A stretch of 64,000 nt of DNA. Source: Paracoccus aminovorans (lineage in GTDB: Bacteria; Pseudomonadota; Alphaproteobacteria; Rhodobacterales; Rhodobacteraceae). The notes beneath the pieces were generated by a model that saw only the letters and a program-made list of their open reading frames with translations, searched no databases and was not told the DNA's origin. The position numbers and the translations under genes are program-made. Every line of letters begins with the position of its first letter. Position 1 is the first letter of the stretch. The stretch is from NCBI RefSeq assembly GCF_001546115.1, contig NZ_KQ955210.1:446731-510730 (forward strand), in the 5' to 3' direction. Positions 1 through 8,244 of the stretch are shown here, one piece after another.

Positions 1-209
1 TGCTGCATGCGATCATGGACGACGCGCTGATGAATTCGCTGACCGCCGCGACCAAGCTGGTGCCGGCGCCGGGCCTGCTGGAGCGGCTGCACGATGCCGG
101 CGTCGTCGCGGCCGAGGCGTTCCTGGCGCAGAATGCCCAGAATATCGGCATCCGCGATTCCTATGACCTGGCGCAGCTGTTTCCGACGACGGCGGTTTCA
201 GGGCGCTGA
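1..209 (+). CDS. 3' end of a CDS, possibly patatin-like phospholipase
   Basis: The reading frame is open from the window edge to the TGA at 207-209, so only the last ~69 codons of a longer gene are present. The visible part is helical, with short runs such as PAPGLLERLHDAG and AAEAFLAQNA. It has the feel of the C-terminus of Rhodobacterales patatin-like proteins, but the catalytic GXSXG and DG(A/G) motifs would lie upstream and cannot be checked. Treat the function as a guess; that this is a real coding tail is fairly sure because codon use is strongly GC3 and there is a clean stop. Confidence 0.45.
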   Translation, partial: LHAIMDDALMNSLTAATKLVPAPGLLERLHDAGVVAAEAFLAQNAQNIGIRDSYDLAQLFPTTAVSGR

Positions 210-269
210 CGAGGGGCGGGCTTCAAAGCCGCGGTCGAGCCGTGGCTTTTGGTGGTCGGGTGCTGCGGA

Positions 270-545
270 TCAGGCGCTTGCTGCGCTTTCGGACGCGCCA
301 CGACATGCCGCGCGGCGATGGAATAGGAACGGCTTTTCGCCTCCATTTATCTGCATCCAATTGTCGGTTGCGTCCCGGATCTCACGCCGGAACGGTTCGG
401 GGAGGGGACCGGTATCAGTCCAGGCCGCACCACCTGCTTGCATCGGGTCCAAGCGCGTTCTGCGCCTTCCGCCATCGTTGCTCTGATACCAGCAAGTCAG
501 CCTGTCGTGGAAGTTCTCGCGGGTGCTGATTCCGCTCTGCAACAT
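270..545 (-). CDS. Hypothetical small protein (91 aa)
   Basis: The ATG at 545 is preceded on the minus strand by a GGGAGAGG-type ribosome-binding site 4 bases away, which is why I prefer it to the longer upstream reading. The protein has a mixed, globular-looking composition (several W, F, H, N and D residues) unlike the Arg/Ala-rich shadows elsewhere in this GC-rich sequence. I do not recognise the family; no signal peptide or membrane segment is seen. It lies convergent with the gene ending at 209 and divergent from the DUF4177 gene. It could also be a decayed gene, because GC3 bias is weaker than in its neighbours. Confidence 0.35.
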   Translation of the reverse strand: MLQSGISTRENFHDRLTCWYQSNDGGRRRTRLDPMQAGGAAWTDTGPLPEPFRREIRDATDNWMQINGGEKPFLFHRRAACRGASESAASA

Positions 546-814
546 GCGGCCTCTCCCGTCGGCCAATCGTCGAACAACCTCGGGCCGTCCGTCATGCCCG
601 CGCCTCATCCACGAAGAACCCCGCGCGCCCATCCGGCGCCCCCGGCCAGCCCCGCCGGTCGAGGAAAAGCCCTGCGCCGCATCATCGCGTTGGTGATGTC
701 CGCAGCCGCGCGTCCTTGGGCCGCGCCTCGCGCCGGCCCTCGCCCGGGGCAGCGCGCGACGCTTCCCTTGCCGGCGCATCTCGCCTAACCTGCGCGCAAA
801 AGAAAGGCGAGAGC
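546..814. other. Gene-poor intergenic stretch
   Basis: I see no convincing gene here. Open frames exist on both strands but encode low-complexity Arg/Pro/Ala peptides typical of GC-rich shadows. The last bases supply the GAAAGG-type ribosome-binding site of the gene at 815. Confidence 0.5.
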
Positions 815-1324
815 ATGAGCAGCTACGAATACACCGTCATTCCCGCCCCGGCGCGCGGCGAAAAGGCCAAGGGTGCCCGCACCGGCATCGAACGCTTCGC
901 CGCGACGCTGGCCGACGCGCTGAACGACATGGCGCGCGAGGGCTGGGAATATGTCCGCGCCGAGGTGCTGCCGGCCGAGGAACGCTCGGGCCTGACCAGC
1001 CGCACCACCGTCTATCACAACCTGCTGGTCTTCCGCCGCGCCCTCGTGGCCGAGCCTGCCCGCAACCTGCCTCTCGAGGAGCCGGTCGCGGCCCCGACCA
1101 CGCCTCCGACCGCCGCGCCATCCGTTGCGCCCGAAGCGCCGGCACCGATTCGCCCGGCGGAGCCGTCCACGGCCCAACCCGCGCCGGTCCGGGCGCCCTT
1201 CAGCCAGCCGATGCGCGCCATGCCGCAACAGCAGGCCCATGCCCGCGCCGCCGAACCGCCGCTGACCGCGCCGCTGCAGGCCGCGATGCCGGCCGGCCCG
1301 CGCCTCGGCCCGGCAACCCGCTGA
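815..1324 (+). CDS. DUF4177 domain-containing protein
   Basis: This 169-residue protein begins with MSSYEYTVIPAP and has the short DUF4177 alpha/beta core over about residues 5-75, including the family-typical GWEYVRAEVLP and TVYHNLLVFRR segments. The remaining ~95 residues are a Pro/Ala-rich, probably disordered tail. The family has no known biochemical role. The start at 815 is chosen because it lies 6-8 bases after GAAAGG; the open frame extends further upstream but without coding character. It has no obvious operon partner: slyX behind it is convergent. Confidence 0.8.
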   Translation: MSSYEYTVIPAPARGEKAKGARTGIERFAATLADALNDMAREGWEYVRAEVLPAEERSGLTSRTTVYHNLLVFRRALVAEPARNLPLEEPVAAPTTPPTAAPSVAPEAPAPIRPAEPSTAQPAPVRAPFSQPMRAMPQQQAHARAAEPPLTAPLQAAMPAGPRLGPATR

Positions 1325-1456
1325 CCCTTCTCCGTTTCGGAAATACCCCCGGGCTTCCAGACGCCTGGGAAAAGGTCCGGGAGACCTCTTCAGTCGAGAA
1401 GCGGCCGGCACAGGCCCGATAGCCCGGCACGGGCCGAGGGCAGGGCCCTTAACCCT

Positions 1457-1666
1457 TCACCAATGCGGCGGGCGCTGGTCGGCCAGGGGGATGGTGCCGC
1501 CCTCGGCTTCGCGTTCCGCCTCGCGCTCCATCAGCAGCCCGACCCGCCGGCTCAGCCGGACGATCTCGCGCTCCTGGCGCGCCACGACCTCGGACAGGTC
1601 GTCGACCACCCGGCTCAGATGCGCCACGGCCTCCTCCAGCCGCAACTCCCGCTCGCGCTTGTCCAT
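1457..1666 (-). CDS. slyX: SlyX family protein
   Basis: The 69-residue protein has the usual SlyX size and make-up: an acidic/basic amphipathic coiled coil (LEEAVAHLSRVVDDLSEVV, then RQEREIVRLSRRVGLL) and a short tail ending in the family-typical RPPHW. SlyX proteins are widespread and lack an established function. The ATG at 1666 follows a GGAGG ribosome-binding site; the frame stays open far upstream only because it is the shadow of hisS. It is transcribed divergently from hisS, 48 bp away. Confidence 0.88.
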   Translation of the reverse strand: MDKRERELRLEEAVAHLSRVVDDLSEVVARQEREIVRLSRRVGLLMEREAEREAEGGTIPLADQRPPHW

Positions 1667-1714
1667 CAACCCTCCATCCGCTAGACCCGCGCCTGGAAAA
1701 GCCCGAGGCAAACC

Positions 1715-3199
1715 ATGGCGAAAGATCAGAAGAAACAGCCCCGACCCAAGGCGGAAACGCCCAAGGGGTTCCGTGACTATTTCGGCGCGGACGTCACCGA
1801 ACGCAAGCAGATGCTGGACCGCATCGCCGAGATCTATCATCGCCACGGCTTCGAGCCCCTGGAAACCAGCGCCGTCGAGACCGTCGAGGCGCTGGGCAAG
1901 TTCCTGCCCGACGTGGACCGCCCGAACGCGGGCGTCTTTGCCTGGCAGGAGGCCGATGTTCCGGGGGGCGGCGCCGGCGACTGGCTGGCGCTGCGCTATG
2001 ACCTGACCGCGCCCCTGGCGCGCGTCGCGGCGCAGTTCCGAAACGACCTGCCCAGCCCCTATCGCCGCTATGCCATGGGCCCGGTCTGGCGCAACGAAAA
2101 GCCGGGGCCGGGCCGGTTCCGCCAGTTCTATCAATGCGATGCCGATACCGTGGGCTCTGCCTCGGTCGCCGCCGATGCCGAGATCTGCGCCATGCTGGCG
2201 GCGGCGCTGGAACATGCCGGAATCGCCCGCGGCGATTACCTGATCCGCATCAACAACCGCAAGGTGCTGAACGGCATCCTGGAAGCCATGGGCGTGGCCG
2301 AGGGCAAGCCCGCGGACGACGTGCTGCGCACCATCGACAAGTTCGACAAGGTCGGCGAGGAGGGCGTGCGCCAGCTGCTGACCTCGGGCCGCAAGGACGA
2401 ATCCGGCGCCTTCATCGAGGGCGTGGGGCTGAGCCCGGAACAGGCCGGGCCGGTGCTGGCCTTCCTGACCTCGAAGGGTGCGGACAACGCCGCGACGCTG
2501 GCCAATCTCCGCGCCGCTGTCGGTGCCTCGGCCGTGGGCGCCGAGGGGGTCGAGGAACTCGCCCAGATCAGCGAGATGCTCGCCGCCATGGGCGTGGGCG
2601 AGGATCGCGCCGTGATCGACCCCTCGATCGTGCGCGGCCTCGGCTATTACACCGGCCCGGTGTTCGAGGCCGAGCTGACCTTCGAAATCCTCGACGACAA
2701 GGGCCGCAAGCGCCAGTTCGGCTCGGTCGCCGGCGGCGGGCGCTACGACGGGTTGGTCGAACGCTTCACCGGCCAAAAGGTGCCGGCGACCGGTATCTCC
2801 ATCGGCGTGGACCGGCTGCTGGCCGCGCTGCGCGCCAAGGGGCTGATGGGCGGCGAGGCGCAGGGCCCGGTCGTCGTCACCGTCATGGACCGCGACCGCA
2901 TGGCCGATTACCAAGCCATGGCGGCCGAGCTGCGCGCCGCCGGCATCCGCGCCGAGGTCTATCTGGGCAATCCGAAGAACTTCGGCAACCAGCTGAAATA
3001 TGCCGACAAGCGCAATGCCCCGGTCGCCGTCATCCAAGGCGGCGACGAGGCGGCGCGTGGCGTGGTGCAGGTCAAGGACCTGGTCTTGGGCGCGAAGATC
3101 GCCGCCGAGGCCAGCCACGAGGAATGGAAATCCCAGCCCGCCCAGACCGAGGTGCCGCGCGACCAGCTGGTCGCCGAAGTCCGGCGCATCCTCGGATGA
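1715..3199 (+). CDS. hisS: Histidine--tRNA ligase
   Basis: Histidyl-tRNA synthetase charges tRNA-His with histidine using ATP in the cytoplasm. The class II core is clear: KGFRDYF near the N-terminus, motif 2 around VWRNEKPGPGRFRQFYQ, histidine motifs RGLGYYTGPVFE and GGGRYDGLVE, and motif 3 ATGISIGVDRLL. An HGTP anticodon-binding domain follows (VVVTVMDRDRM onward). At 494 residues it is of the long form usual in alphaproteobacteria. It is translationally coupled to hisZ: its TGA overlaps the hisZ start as ATGA, so synthetase and the HisZ regulatory paralogue are made from one transcript with hisG. Confidence 0.97.
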   Translation: MAKDQKKQPRPKAETPKGFRDYFGADVTERKQMLDRIAEIYHRHGFEPLETSAVETVEALGKFLPDVDRPNAGVFAWQEADVPGGGAGDWLALRYDLTAPLARVAAQFRNDLPSPYRRYAMGPVWRNEKPGPGRFRQFYQCDADTVGSASVAADAEICAMLAAALEHAGIARGDYLIRINNRKVLNGILEAMGVAEGKPADDVLRTIDKFDKVGEEGVRQLLTSGRKDESGAFIEGVGLSPEQAGPVLAFLTSKGADNAATLANLRAAVGASAVGAEGVEELAQISEMLAAMGVGEDRAVIDPSIVRGLGYYTGPVFEAELTFEILDDKGRKRQFGSVAGGGRYDGLVERFTGQKVPATGISIGVDRLLAALRAKGLMGGEAQGPVVVTVMDRDRMADYQAMAAELRAAGIRAEVYLGNPKNFGNQLKYADKRNAPVAVIQGGDEAARGVVQVKDLVLGAKIAAEASHEEWKSQPAQTEVPRDQLVAEVRRILG

Positions 3200-4278
3200 G
3201 CAAGCGCGAGAAACAGGCCATCGGCCAGCAGATCCTCGCCGCCTTCCGCGCCGCCGGCGCGCAGGAGGTCGCCCCCGATCTGCTGCTGCCGGCCGAGACG
3301 CTGCTGGACCTTTACGGCGAGGACATCCGCGCGCGCGCCTATGTCACCCAGGACCCGATCCGGGGCGAGATGATGCTGCGGCCGGACTTCACCGTGCCCG
3401 TGGTGCAGATGCATATGCAGAACGGCGCCGAGCCCGCGCGCTATTGCTACCTGGGCGAGGTGTTCCGCAAGCAGGACCATGGCGAAACCCGGCCCGAGCA
3501 CCCGCGCGACAACGAATATCTGCAAGCCGGTTTCGAGCTTTTCGCCCGCGACCCGGACGCCGATGCCGAGGTCTTTGCGCTGTTTCACAGCGTGCTGAAG
3601 CCGCTGGGCCTGCAGGCCAGCATGGGCGACATGGACCTGCTGATGGATGCGGTGCGCGCGCTGCCGCTGTCGGGCGCGCGCCGCGCCGCACTTCTGCACC
3701 ACATCTGGCGGCCGCGCCGCTTTGCCAAGGCGCTGGCGCGCTTCGCCGCGCCGGCCGAGGCCCGCAGCTTCCCGGAAAGCGGCGCGCCCTGGACCGGGCT
3801 GCGTTCGCCGGCCGAGATGCAGGCCCGCATCGACCGGCTGCGCAGCGACGCCGCCGAGGCGCCGCTGCCGCCGCAATGGGTCGAGCGGCTGGAGCGACTG
3901 TTCGCCATCCAGGCCCCGGCCCCCGAGGCGCTGCGGCAGCTGCGCGGGCTGGCGGCCGAGATCCCCGACATCGCCGAGGCGGTGGACCGGCTGGAACGCA
4001 ACCTCGCGGCGCTGTCCGCGCGCGGCATCGACGTGAGCCAGGTGCATTTCGACGCCAGCCATGGCCGGCACACGATGGAATATTACGACGGTATGACCTT
4101 CAGCTTCGCGGCAGCGGGGCGCGAGGACTGGCCGCCCGTCGCCTCGGGCGGGCGCTACGACGCGCTGGCGGCGGTGCTGGGCCAAGCGCAAGGCCGCTCG
4201 ATCCCGGCGGTGGGCGGCATCATCCGCCCCGGGCTGGTGCATGAACTGGGGGGGCCAGTCTTGGGGAAATCGGCATGA
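3196..4278 (+). CDS. hisZ: ATP phosphoribosyltransferase regulatory subunit
   Basis: HisZ is a catalytically inactive HisRS paralogue that pairs with short-form HisG to make active, histidine-regulated ATP phosphoribosyltransferase, the first step of histidine synthesis. The 360-residue protein keeps the class II aminoacyl-tRNA synthetase fold (MLRPDFTVPVVQ, RYCYLGEVFRKQ, EYLQAGFELF, ASGGRYDALA) but lacks the C-terminal anticodon-binding domain. The start is the ATG at 3196, overlapping the hisS stop; its own stop overlaps the hisG start at 4275, so the three genes form a coupled operon. Confidence 0.95.
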   Translation: MSKREKQAIGQQILAAFRAAGAQEVAPDLLLPAETLLDLYGEDIRARAYVTQDPIRGEMMLRPDFTVPVVQMHMQNGAEPARYCYLGEVFRKQDHGETRPEHPRDNEYLQAGFELFARDPDADAEVFALFHSVLKPLGLQASMGDMDLLMDAVRALPLSGARRAALLHHIWRPRRFAKALARFAAPAEARSFPESGAPWTGLRSPAEMQARIDRLRSDAAEAPLPPQWVERLERLFAIQAPAPEALRQLRGLAAEIPDIAEAVDRLERNLAALSARGIDVSQVHFDASHGRHTMEYYDGMTFSFAAAGREDWPPVASGGRYDALAAVLGQAQGRSIPAVGGIIRPGLVHELGGPVLGKSA

Positions 4279-4952
4279 TCCGGCTGGGGGTGCCGTCCAA
4301 GGGGCGGCTGATGGAGCAGACCTTCGACTGGTTCGCCGAACGCGGCGTGCGGCTGTCGCGTGCGGGCTCGGACCGCGAATATGCCGGCCGGGTCGAGGGC
4401 GCGGAAAACGTCGCGCTGGTGCTCTTGTCGGCGGGCGAGATCCCGCGCGAGTTGCAGGCCGGCCGCATCCATCTGGGCGTGACCGGCACCGACCTGATCC
4501 GCGAGAAGCTGGCCGGCTGGCGCAGCCATGTCGAGGAACTGGCGCCGATGGGCTTCGGCCATGCCGACCTGATCCTGGCCGTGCCGGCCTGCTGGCGCGA
4601 TTGCGAGAGCTTGGACGATTTCGCCACCATCGCCCGCGACTTCCGCGCCGAGCACGGCTTCCGCCTGCGCATCGCCACGAAATACCACCGGCTGGTGCGG
4701 GCCTGGCTTTCAGCCGAGGAGGTCGCGGATTACCAGCTGGTCGACAGCCAGGGCGCGACCGAGGGCACGGTGGCGAACCTGACCGCCGAGGCCATCGCCG
4801 ACATCACCTCCTCGGGCGAGACCTTGCGGGCGAACCACCTCAAGGTCATCGAGGGCGCGCCGATCCTGCGTTCGCAGGCGACGCTGCTGCGCTCGGTCGC
4901 GGCCGGGGACGCGGCCGAGGTGCGGGAATTCGCCGCCCGGCTGGGGCTCTAG
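4275..4952 (+). CDS. hisG: ATP phosphoribosyltransferase catalytic subunit (short form)
   Basis: HisG condenses ATP with PRPP to phosphoribosyl-ATP. At 225 residues this is the short HisG_S form, lacking the C-terminal ACT-like regulatory domain, which is why it needs HisZ. Visible signatures are the N-terminal RLGVPSKGRLMEQT, the LGVTGTDLIREK segment, and the PRPP-binding motif region LVDSQGATEGTVANLT. The start overlaps the hisZ stop (ATGA) and is preceded by GGGGAAA. It is the last gene of hisS-hisZ-hisG; no other his genes are in the window. Confidence 0.96.
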   Translation: MIRLGVPSKGRLMEQTFDWFAERGVRLSRAGSDREYAGRVEGAENVALVLLSAGEIPRELQAGRIHLGVTGTDLIREKLAGWRSHVEELAPMGFGHADLILAVPACWRDCESLDDFATIARDFRAEHGFRLRIATKYHRLVRAWLSAEEVADYQLVDSQGATEGTVANLTAEAIADITSSGETLRANHLKVIEGAPILRSQATLLRSVAAGDAAEVREFAARLGL

Positions 4953-5005
4953 CAACCGCGGGCGGGGCAGGGACGTTCCCCTTGGCAACCAACCGGAGGA
5001 AACCG

Positions 5006-5374
5006 ATGCGCCTGCCCGTCCTGCTGATCGCCCTTGCCGCCACCCCCGCCCTGGCCTCCAGCGACGAAGCCTGGGAGCAGTTCCGCGCCGAGGTGGAACA
5101 GGCCTGCACGGCGCTGGCGCCGGCCGAGGGCGAAACGGCGATCGAGATCAACCCCTTCGGCTCCGAAAGCTATGGCGCGGCGCTGCTGATCACCACGCTG
5201 GCCGATGGCGGCGCCGACCGCTATGTCTGCATCTACGACAAGAAGGCCAAGACGGCCGAGCTGACCGCCGCCTTCGAGCAGCCCAAGGACGTGTCCATGC
5301 CCGCCGCGACCAGCGGCGGCAATGTCGTGCCCGAGGAAACGACCAAGACGGATACGCATCTGGTCAAGCCCTGA
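5006..5374 (+). CDS. Putative exported protein
   Basis: This 122-residue protein starts with a clean Sec signal peptide (MRLPVLLIALAATPALAS), with likely cleavage after ALA. The mature part has two cysteines (EQACTAL and YVCIYD), which could form a disulfide in the periplasm. I do not recognise a family. It has a strong AACCGGAGGA ribosome-binding site and lies 53 bp after hisG, so it could be cotranscribed, but nothing links it to histidine synthesis. Downstream ftsY is convergent and begins right after a copy of the dispersed GTATTTG motif. Confidence 0.7.
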   Translation: MRLPVLLIALAATPALASSDEAWEQFRAEVEQACTALAPAEGETAIEINPFGSESYGAALLITTLADGGADRYVCIYDKKAKTAELTAAFEQPKDVSMPAATSGGNVVPEETTKTDTHLVKP

Positions 5375-5424
5375 CGTCGCCCGGCTTGCCCGGCCGCAGG
5401 GGTATTTGAAAAACAGAGAAAGCC

Positions 5425-6480
5425 TCAGTCGAGCCCGACCAGCGCCCGCGCGAAGTCTCGGGCGTCGAAGGCGTCGAGGTCGTCGATCTGCTCGCCGACG
5501 CCGATGGCATGGATCGGCAGGCCGAAACGGTCGGCCAGCGCCACCAGCACGCCGCCGCGCGCGGTGCCGTCGAGCTTGTTCATGACCAGACCCGAGACAT
5601 CGGCGAGCTTCTGGAAGGTCTCGACCTGGCTCAGCGCGTTCTGGCCGGTGGTGGCGTCCAGCACCAGCAGCGTGTTGTGCGGCGCCGAAGGGTCCTTCTT
5701 GCGGATGACGCGGACGATCTTGGCCAGTTCCTCCATCAGGTCCTGGCGGTTCTGCAAGCGGCCGGCGGTGTCGATCATCAACAGGTCGGCGCCCTCGGCC
5801 TCGGCCCGGGTCATGGCGTCGAAGGCAAGGCTGGCGGGGTCCGAACCCTCGGGCGCGGTCATCACCGGCACGCCGGCGCGCTGGCCCCACACCTGCAATT
5901 GCTCGACGGCGGCCGCGCGGAAGGTGTCGCCGGCGGCGATGACGACATTCTTGCCCGCCGCCTTGAACTGGCTCGCGAGCTTGCCGATGGTCGTGGTCTT
6001 GCCCGAGCCGTTCACGCCCACGACCAGCACCACCTGCGGCCGCTTGGGATAGATCGGCAGCGGCCGCGCGACCGGGGCCATGATGCGGGCGATCTCGGCG
6101 GCCAGCAGCTCCTTCAGCTCGGTGGCCGAGATGCGGCGGCCCATGCGGCCCTCGGCGATATTGGCGGTGACGCGCAGGGCGGTCTCGACCCCCATGTCGG
6201 CCTGGATCAGCATCTCTTCCAGCTGCTCCAGCATCTCGTCGTCCAGCTCGCGCCGCGGCTCGGCCGGGGCGGCCTGGCCGAAGAGGCGGCCAAGAAGCCC
6301 GGGCTTGGCCGGCGCTTCAGGGGGCGGGGCCTCCGGGGCGGGTGTGGCAACCGGCGGCGCAGGCTGCACCGGTGCCGCGCCTTGCGGATCGGCGCCTTCG
6401 GACACGATGTCATCCAGCCCCGCGCCGATCTTCGACGACGACCGCGTCAGCCGCTCGCGCAGTTTCGAGAAAAACGCCAT
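5425..6480 (-). CDS. ftsY: Signal recognition particle receptor FtsY
   Basis: FtsY is the membrane-associated SRP receptor GTPase that delivers ribosome-nascent chain complexes to the Sec translocon. The 351-residue protein has a short Pro/Ala-rich A region (about 25-75), the N helical bundle (about 80-135) and the G domain: G1 GVNGSGKTTT at 155-164, DTFRAAAVEQL, G3 DTAGR, and the guanine-specificity segment NKLDGTARGG. The usual TKLDG reads NKLDG here, a conservative change. The acidic A domain is shorter than in enterobacteria, as is common in alphaproteobacteria. Confidence 0.96.
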   Translation of the reverse strand: MAFFSKLRERLTRSSSKIGAGLDDIVSEGADPQGAAPVQPAPPVATPAPEAPPPEAPAKPGLLGRLFGQAAPAEPRRELDDEMLEQLEEMLIQADMGVETALRVTANIAEGRMGRRISATELKELLAAEIARIMAPVARPLPIYPKRPQVVLVVGVNGSGKTTTIGKLASQFKAAGKNVVIAAGDTFRAAAVEQLQVWGQRAGVPVMTAPEGSDPASLAFDAMTRAEAEGADLLMIDTAGRLQNRQDLMEELAKIVRVIRKKDPSAPHNTLLVLDATTGQNALSQVETFQKLADVSGLVMNKLDGTARGGVLVALADRFGLPIHAIGVGEQIDDLDAFDARDFARALVGLD

Positions 6481-6535
6481 GCACCCATCCTTCTGCCTGT
6501 GGCGCGAGAGACTAGGCGTTCCGCGGCCAAAGGAA

Positions 6536-6558
6536 AAGGGCGCCTGCGAAGCGCCCTT
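6536..6558 (-). terminator. Intrinsic terminator behind the aldolase gene's upstream neighbour region
   Basis: An 8-bp perfect stem (AAGGGCGC / GCGCCCTT) with a 7-base loop lies between the aldolase stop (6610) and the ftsY start (6480). Read on the minus strand it runs into TTTTCC, so it fits termination of the aldolase transcript before ftsY. Confidence 0.7.
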
Positions 6559-6609
6559 CTTTCTTGTCGAAATATCCCGGGGGTGCGGGGGCAGCGCCCC
6601 CGCGGGCGC

Positions 6610-7539
6610 TCAGGCCTTGCCCAGATAGATGTCGACCAGCTTCTGCAGCATCTCCAGCGCATCCTCGCGCGAGCGTTGGAAGCTGTTGCGGCCGATGATC
6701 GAGCCATTGCCGCCGCCGTCGCGGATGGCGCGGGCATCGTCAAAGACCGCGTCCGCACCCTTGGCCGCGCCGCCCGAGAACACCACGATGCGGCGGCCGT
6801 TGAACGAGGCCTGCATGCAATGCGCCACGCGCTTGGCTTGGGTCGAGATGTCGATCTTTTTGTCCTCGTAGACTTTCTTCGCTTCCGGCAGCATCAGGTG
6901 GTCCGTGGAGAGCTTGATCTTGATGATATGCGCGCCGATCAGCGCCGCAATCTGGGCGGCATAGGCGGCGATGTCGATGGCGGTCTCGCCGTCCTTGGTG
7001 ATCGCCTCGCCGCGCGGATAGGACCAGATCACGGTCGCCACGCCCTTGGCCGCGGCTTCCTTGCGCATCTCGACGATCTCTTCGACCATGTCGAGCGCCA
7101 TGTCCGAGCCCGGATAGATGGTGAAGCCGATGGCCGAGCAGCCCAGCCGCAGCGCGTCGTCGACCGAAGCCGTGATCGCCTGGTTCTTGCCGGCGGTGTC
7201 CGACATCAGCGAATTGGCCGAGTTCACCTTGAGGATCGTGGGGATCTGGCCGGCAAAGGTGTCGGCGCCCGCCTCGATCATGCCCAAGGGCGCGGCATAG
7301 GCGTTCAGCCCGGCGTCGATCGCCAGCTGATAGTGGTAATGCGGGTCATAGCCGGCCGGGTTCGGGGCGAAGCTGCGCGCCGGGCCGTGCTCGAACCCCT
7401 GGTCCACCGGCAGGATGATCATCTTGCCGGTGCCGGCCAGCTTGCCGGTCATCAGCATGCGGGCCAGCTGGGCCTTCACACCAGGCGCTTCGCCCTCGTA
7501 ATTGGCGAGGATCTTGCGGACGGTATCGGTCATCTGCAT
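6610..7539 (-). CDS. fbaB: Class I fructose-bisphosphate aldolase (DhnA type)
   Basis: This enzyme reversibly cleaves fructose 1,6-bisphosphate to dihydroxyacetone phosphate and glyceraldehyde 3-phosphate, in glycolysis, gluconeogenesis or the Calvin cycle. The DeoC/LacD/DhnA-type barrel is evident: ILPVDQGFEHGP near the N-terminus, and the Schiff-base lysine region HIIKIKLSTDHL. The phosphate-binding end is VVFSGGAAKGADAVF plus GNGSIIGRNSFQR. I chose the ATG at 7539 because GGAG sits 6 bases before it; an in-frame ATG at 7551 and one at 7533 are alternatives. pgk lies nearby on the same strand but two small + strand genes separate them, so they are not an operon. Confidence 0.93.
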   Translation of the reverse strand: MQMTDTVRKILANYEGEAPGVKAQLARMLMTGKLAGTGKMIILPVDQGFEHGPARSFAPNPAGYDPHYHYQLAIDAGLNAYAAPLGMIEAGADTFAGQIPTILKVNSANSLMSDTAGKNQAITASVDDALRLGCSAIGFTIYPGSDMALDMVEEIVEMRKEAAAKGVATVIWSYPRGEAITKDGETAIDIAAYAAQIAALIGAHIIKIKLSTDHLMLPEAKKVYEDKKIDISTQAKRVAHCMQASFNGRRIVVFSGGAAKGADAVFDDARAIRDGGGNGSIIGRNSFQRSREDALEMLQKLVDIYLGKA

Positions 7540-7665
7540 CGGGAACTCCATGTCGAGAATGGCGGCTGCTTAGCAGACCCGCCGCCAAGGGCAATCAGGG
7601 TTGCGCTAACGGAACTTCCTGCCCGGCCGCGCGTTATATGCGGCCGTAATCGGGAGGATATTCCC

Positions 7666-7872
7666 ATGGCGAACGAAGACCCCGCAGGCATTCCCGAACA
7701 GATCCGCCAGAACCGGCCCTTCTTCCTGGTGCTTGGCCTGGCGTTCGCGATTTCCATCTGCGCCTTCCTGTATATCCTGTTCATGGATACCAGCGACCGC
7801 GACATCGAGCGCAACCTGCCGCCGGCCGTCACGGCACCGGCGCCGCAGGCCCCCGCTGCGGCCTCTGGTTAA
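7666..7872 (+). CDS. Small single-pass membrane protein (68 aa)
   Basis: A strong CGGGAGGA ribosome-binding site precedes this ATG. The protein has a polar N-terminus, one clear membrane helix (FFLVLGLAFAISICAFLYILF, split around residues 19-40), then a short Pro/Ala-rich tail. I do not recognise a family. It is followed by a second small one-helix protein of similar architecture, which suggests that the pair are related or act together; this is inference. Confidence 0.65.
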   Translation: MANEDPAGIPEQIRQNRPFFLVLGLAFAISICAFLYILFMDTSDRDIERNLPPAVTAPAPQAPAAASG

Positions 7873-7966
7873 GGCCAGCCTGCCGGGCGGGGGGTTGCCG
7901 TCCGCCCGGCAACCTTGACGGGAACCGCGGCTTCCCCTGCCGGGTTTTGCCGGAGAGGAGATTGTC

Positions 7967-8203
7967 ATGTCACACAATACCGAACCCGAGAAAGCCGCCC
8001 GCCGTCACCCGGCGGCGATCATCGCCATTGCGGTCGCGCTGGCGATCGCCGCGCTGGCGGCCTTCCTGTTTCTTGGCGCCGAGCCCGAGGAGACGAACGA
8101 CGTCTCGCGCATCGAATCGGAAACGCCGGCGACGGCCGAGGGCACGGCAACCCCGGCGCCCGCGCAGCCGACCGAGGCGCCCGCTGCGCCTGCGCAGAAC
8201 TGA
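7967..8203 (+). CDS. Small single-pass membrane protein (78 aa)
   Basis: The ATG follows GGAGAGGAG closely. The layout is a charged N-terminus (HNTEPEKAARRHP), one hydrophobic helix at about residues 20-40 rich in Ala and Ile, then an acidic, Thr/Pro/Ala-rich tail likely in the periplasm. No family is recognised. It lies 95 bp after the similar 68-residue membrane protein and is convergent with pgk. Confidence 0.6.
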   Translation: MSHNTEPEKAARRHPAAIIAIAVALAIAALAAFLFLGAEPEETNDVSRIESETPATAEGTATPAPAQPTEAPAAPAQN

Positions 8204-8244
8204 AAAAGGGGGCCGCTACCGCCGCCAGGATCGCTTCGCCGGCC

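Noticed and set aside
2134..3195. An N-terminal extension of hisZ inside hisS
   Set aside because: The Arg/Gly-rich upstream reading is a shadow of hisS; the family start MSKREKQAIGQQ at 3196 with ATGA overlap is clearly right.
5509..7872. A 787-codon + strand frame over ftsY and the aldolase
   Set aside because: It is antisense to two clear genes; only its last 68 codons, from the ATG at 7666, look real.
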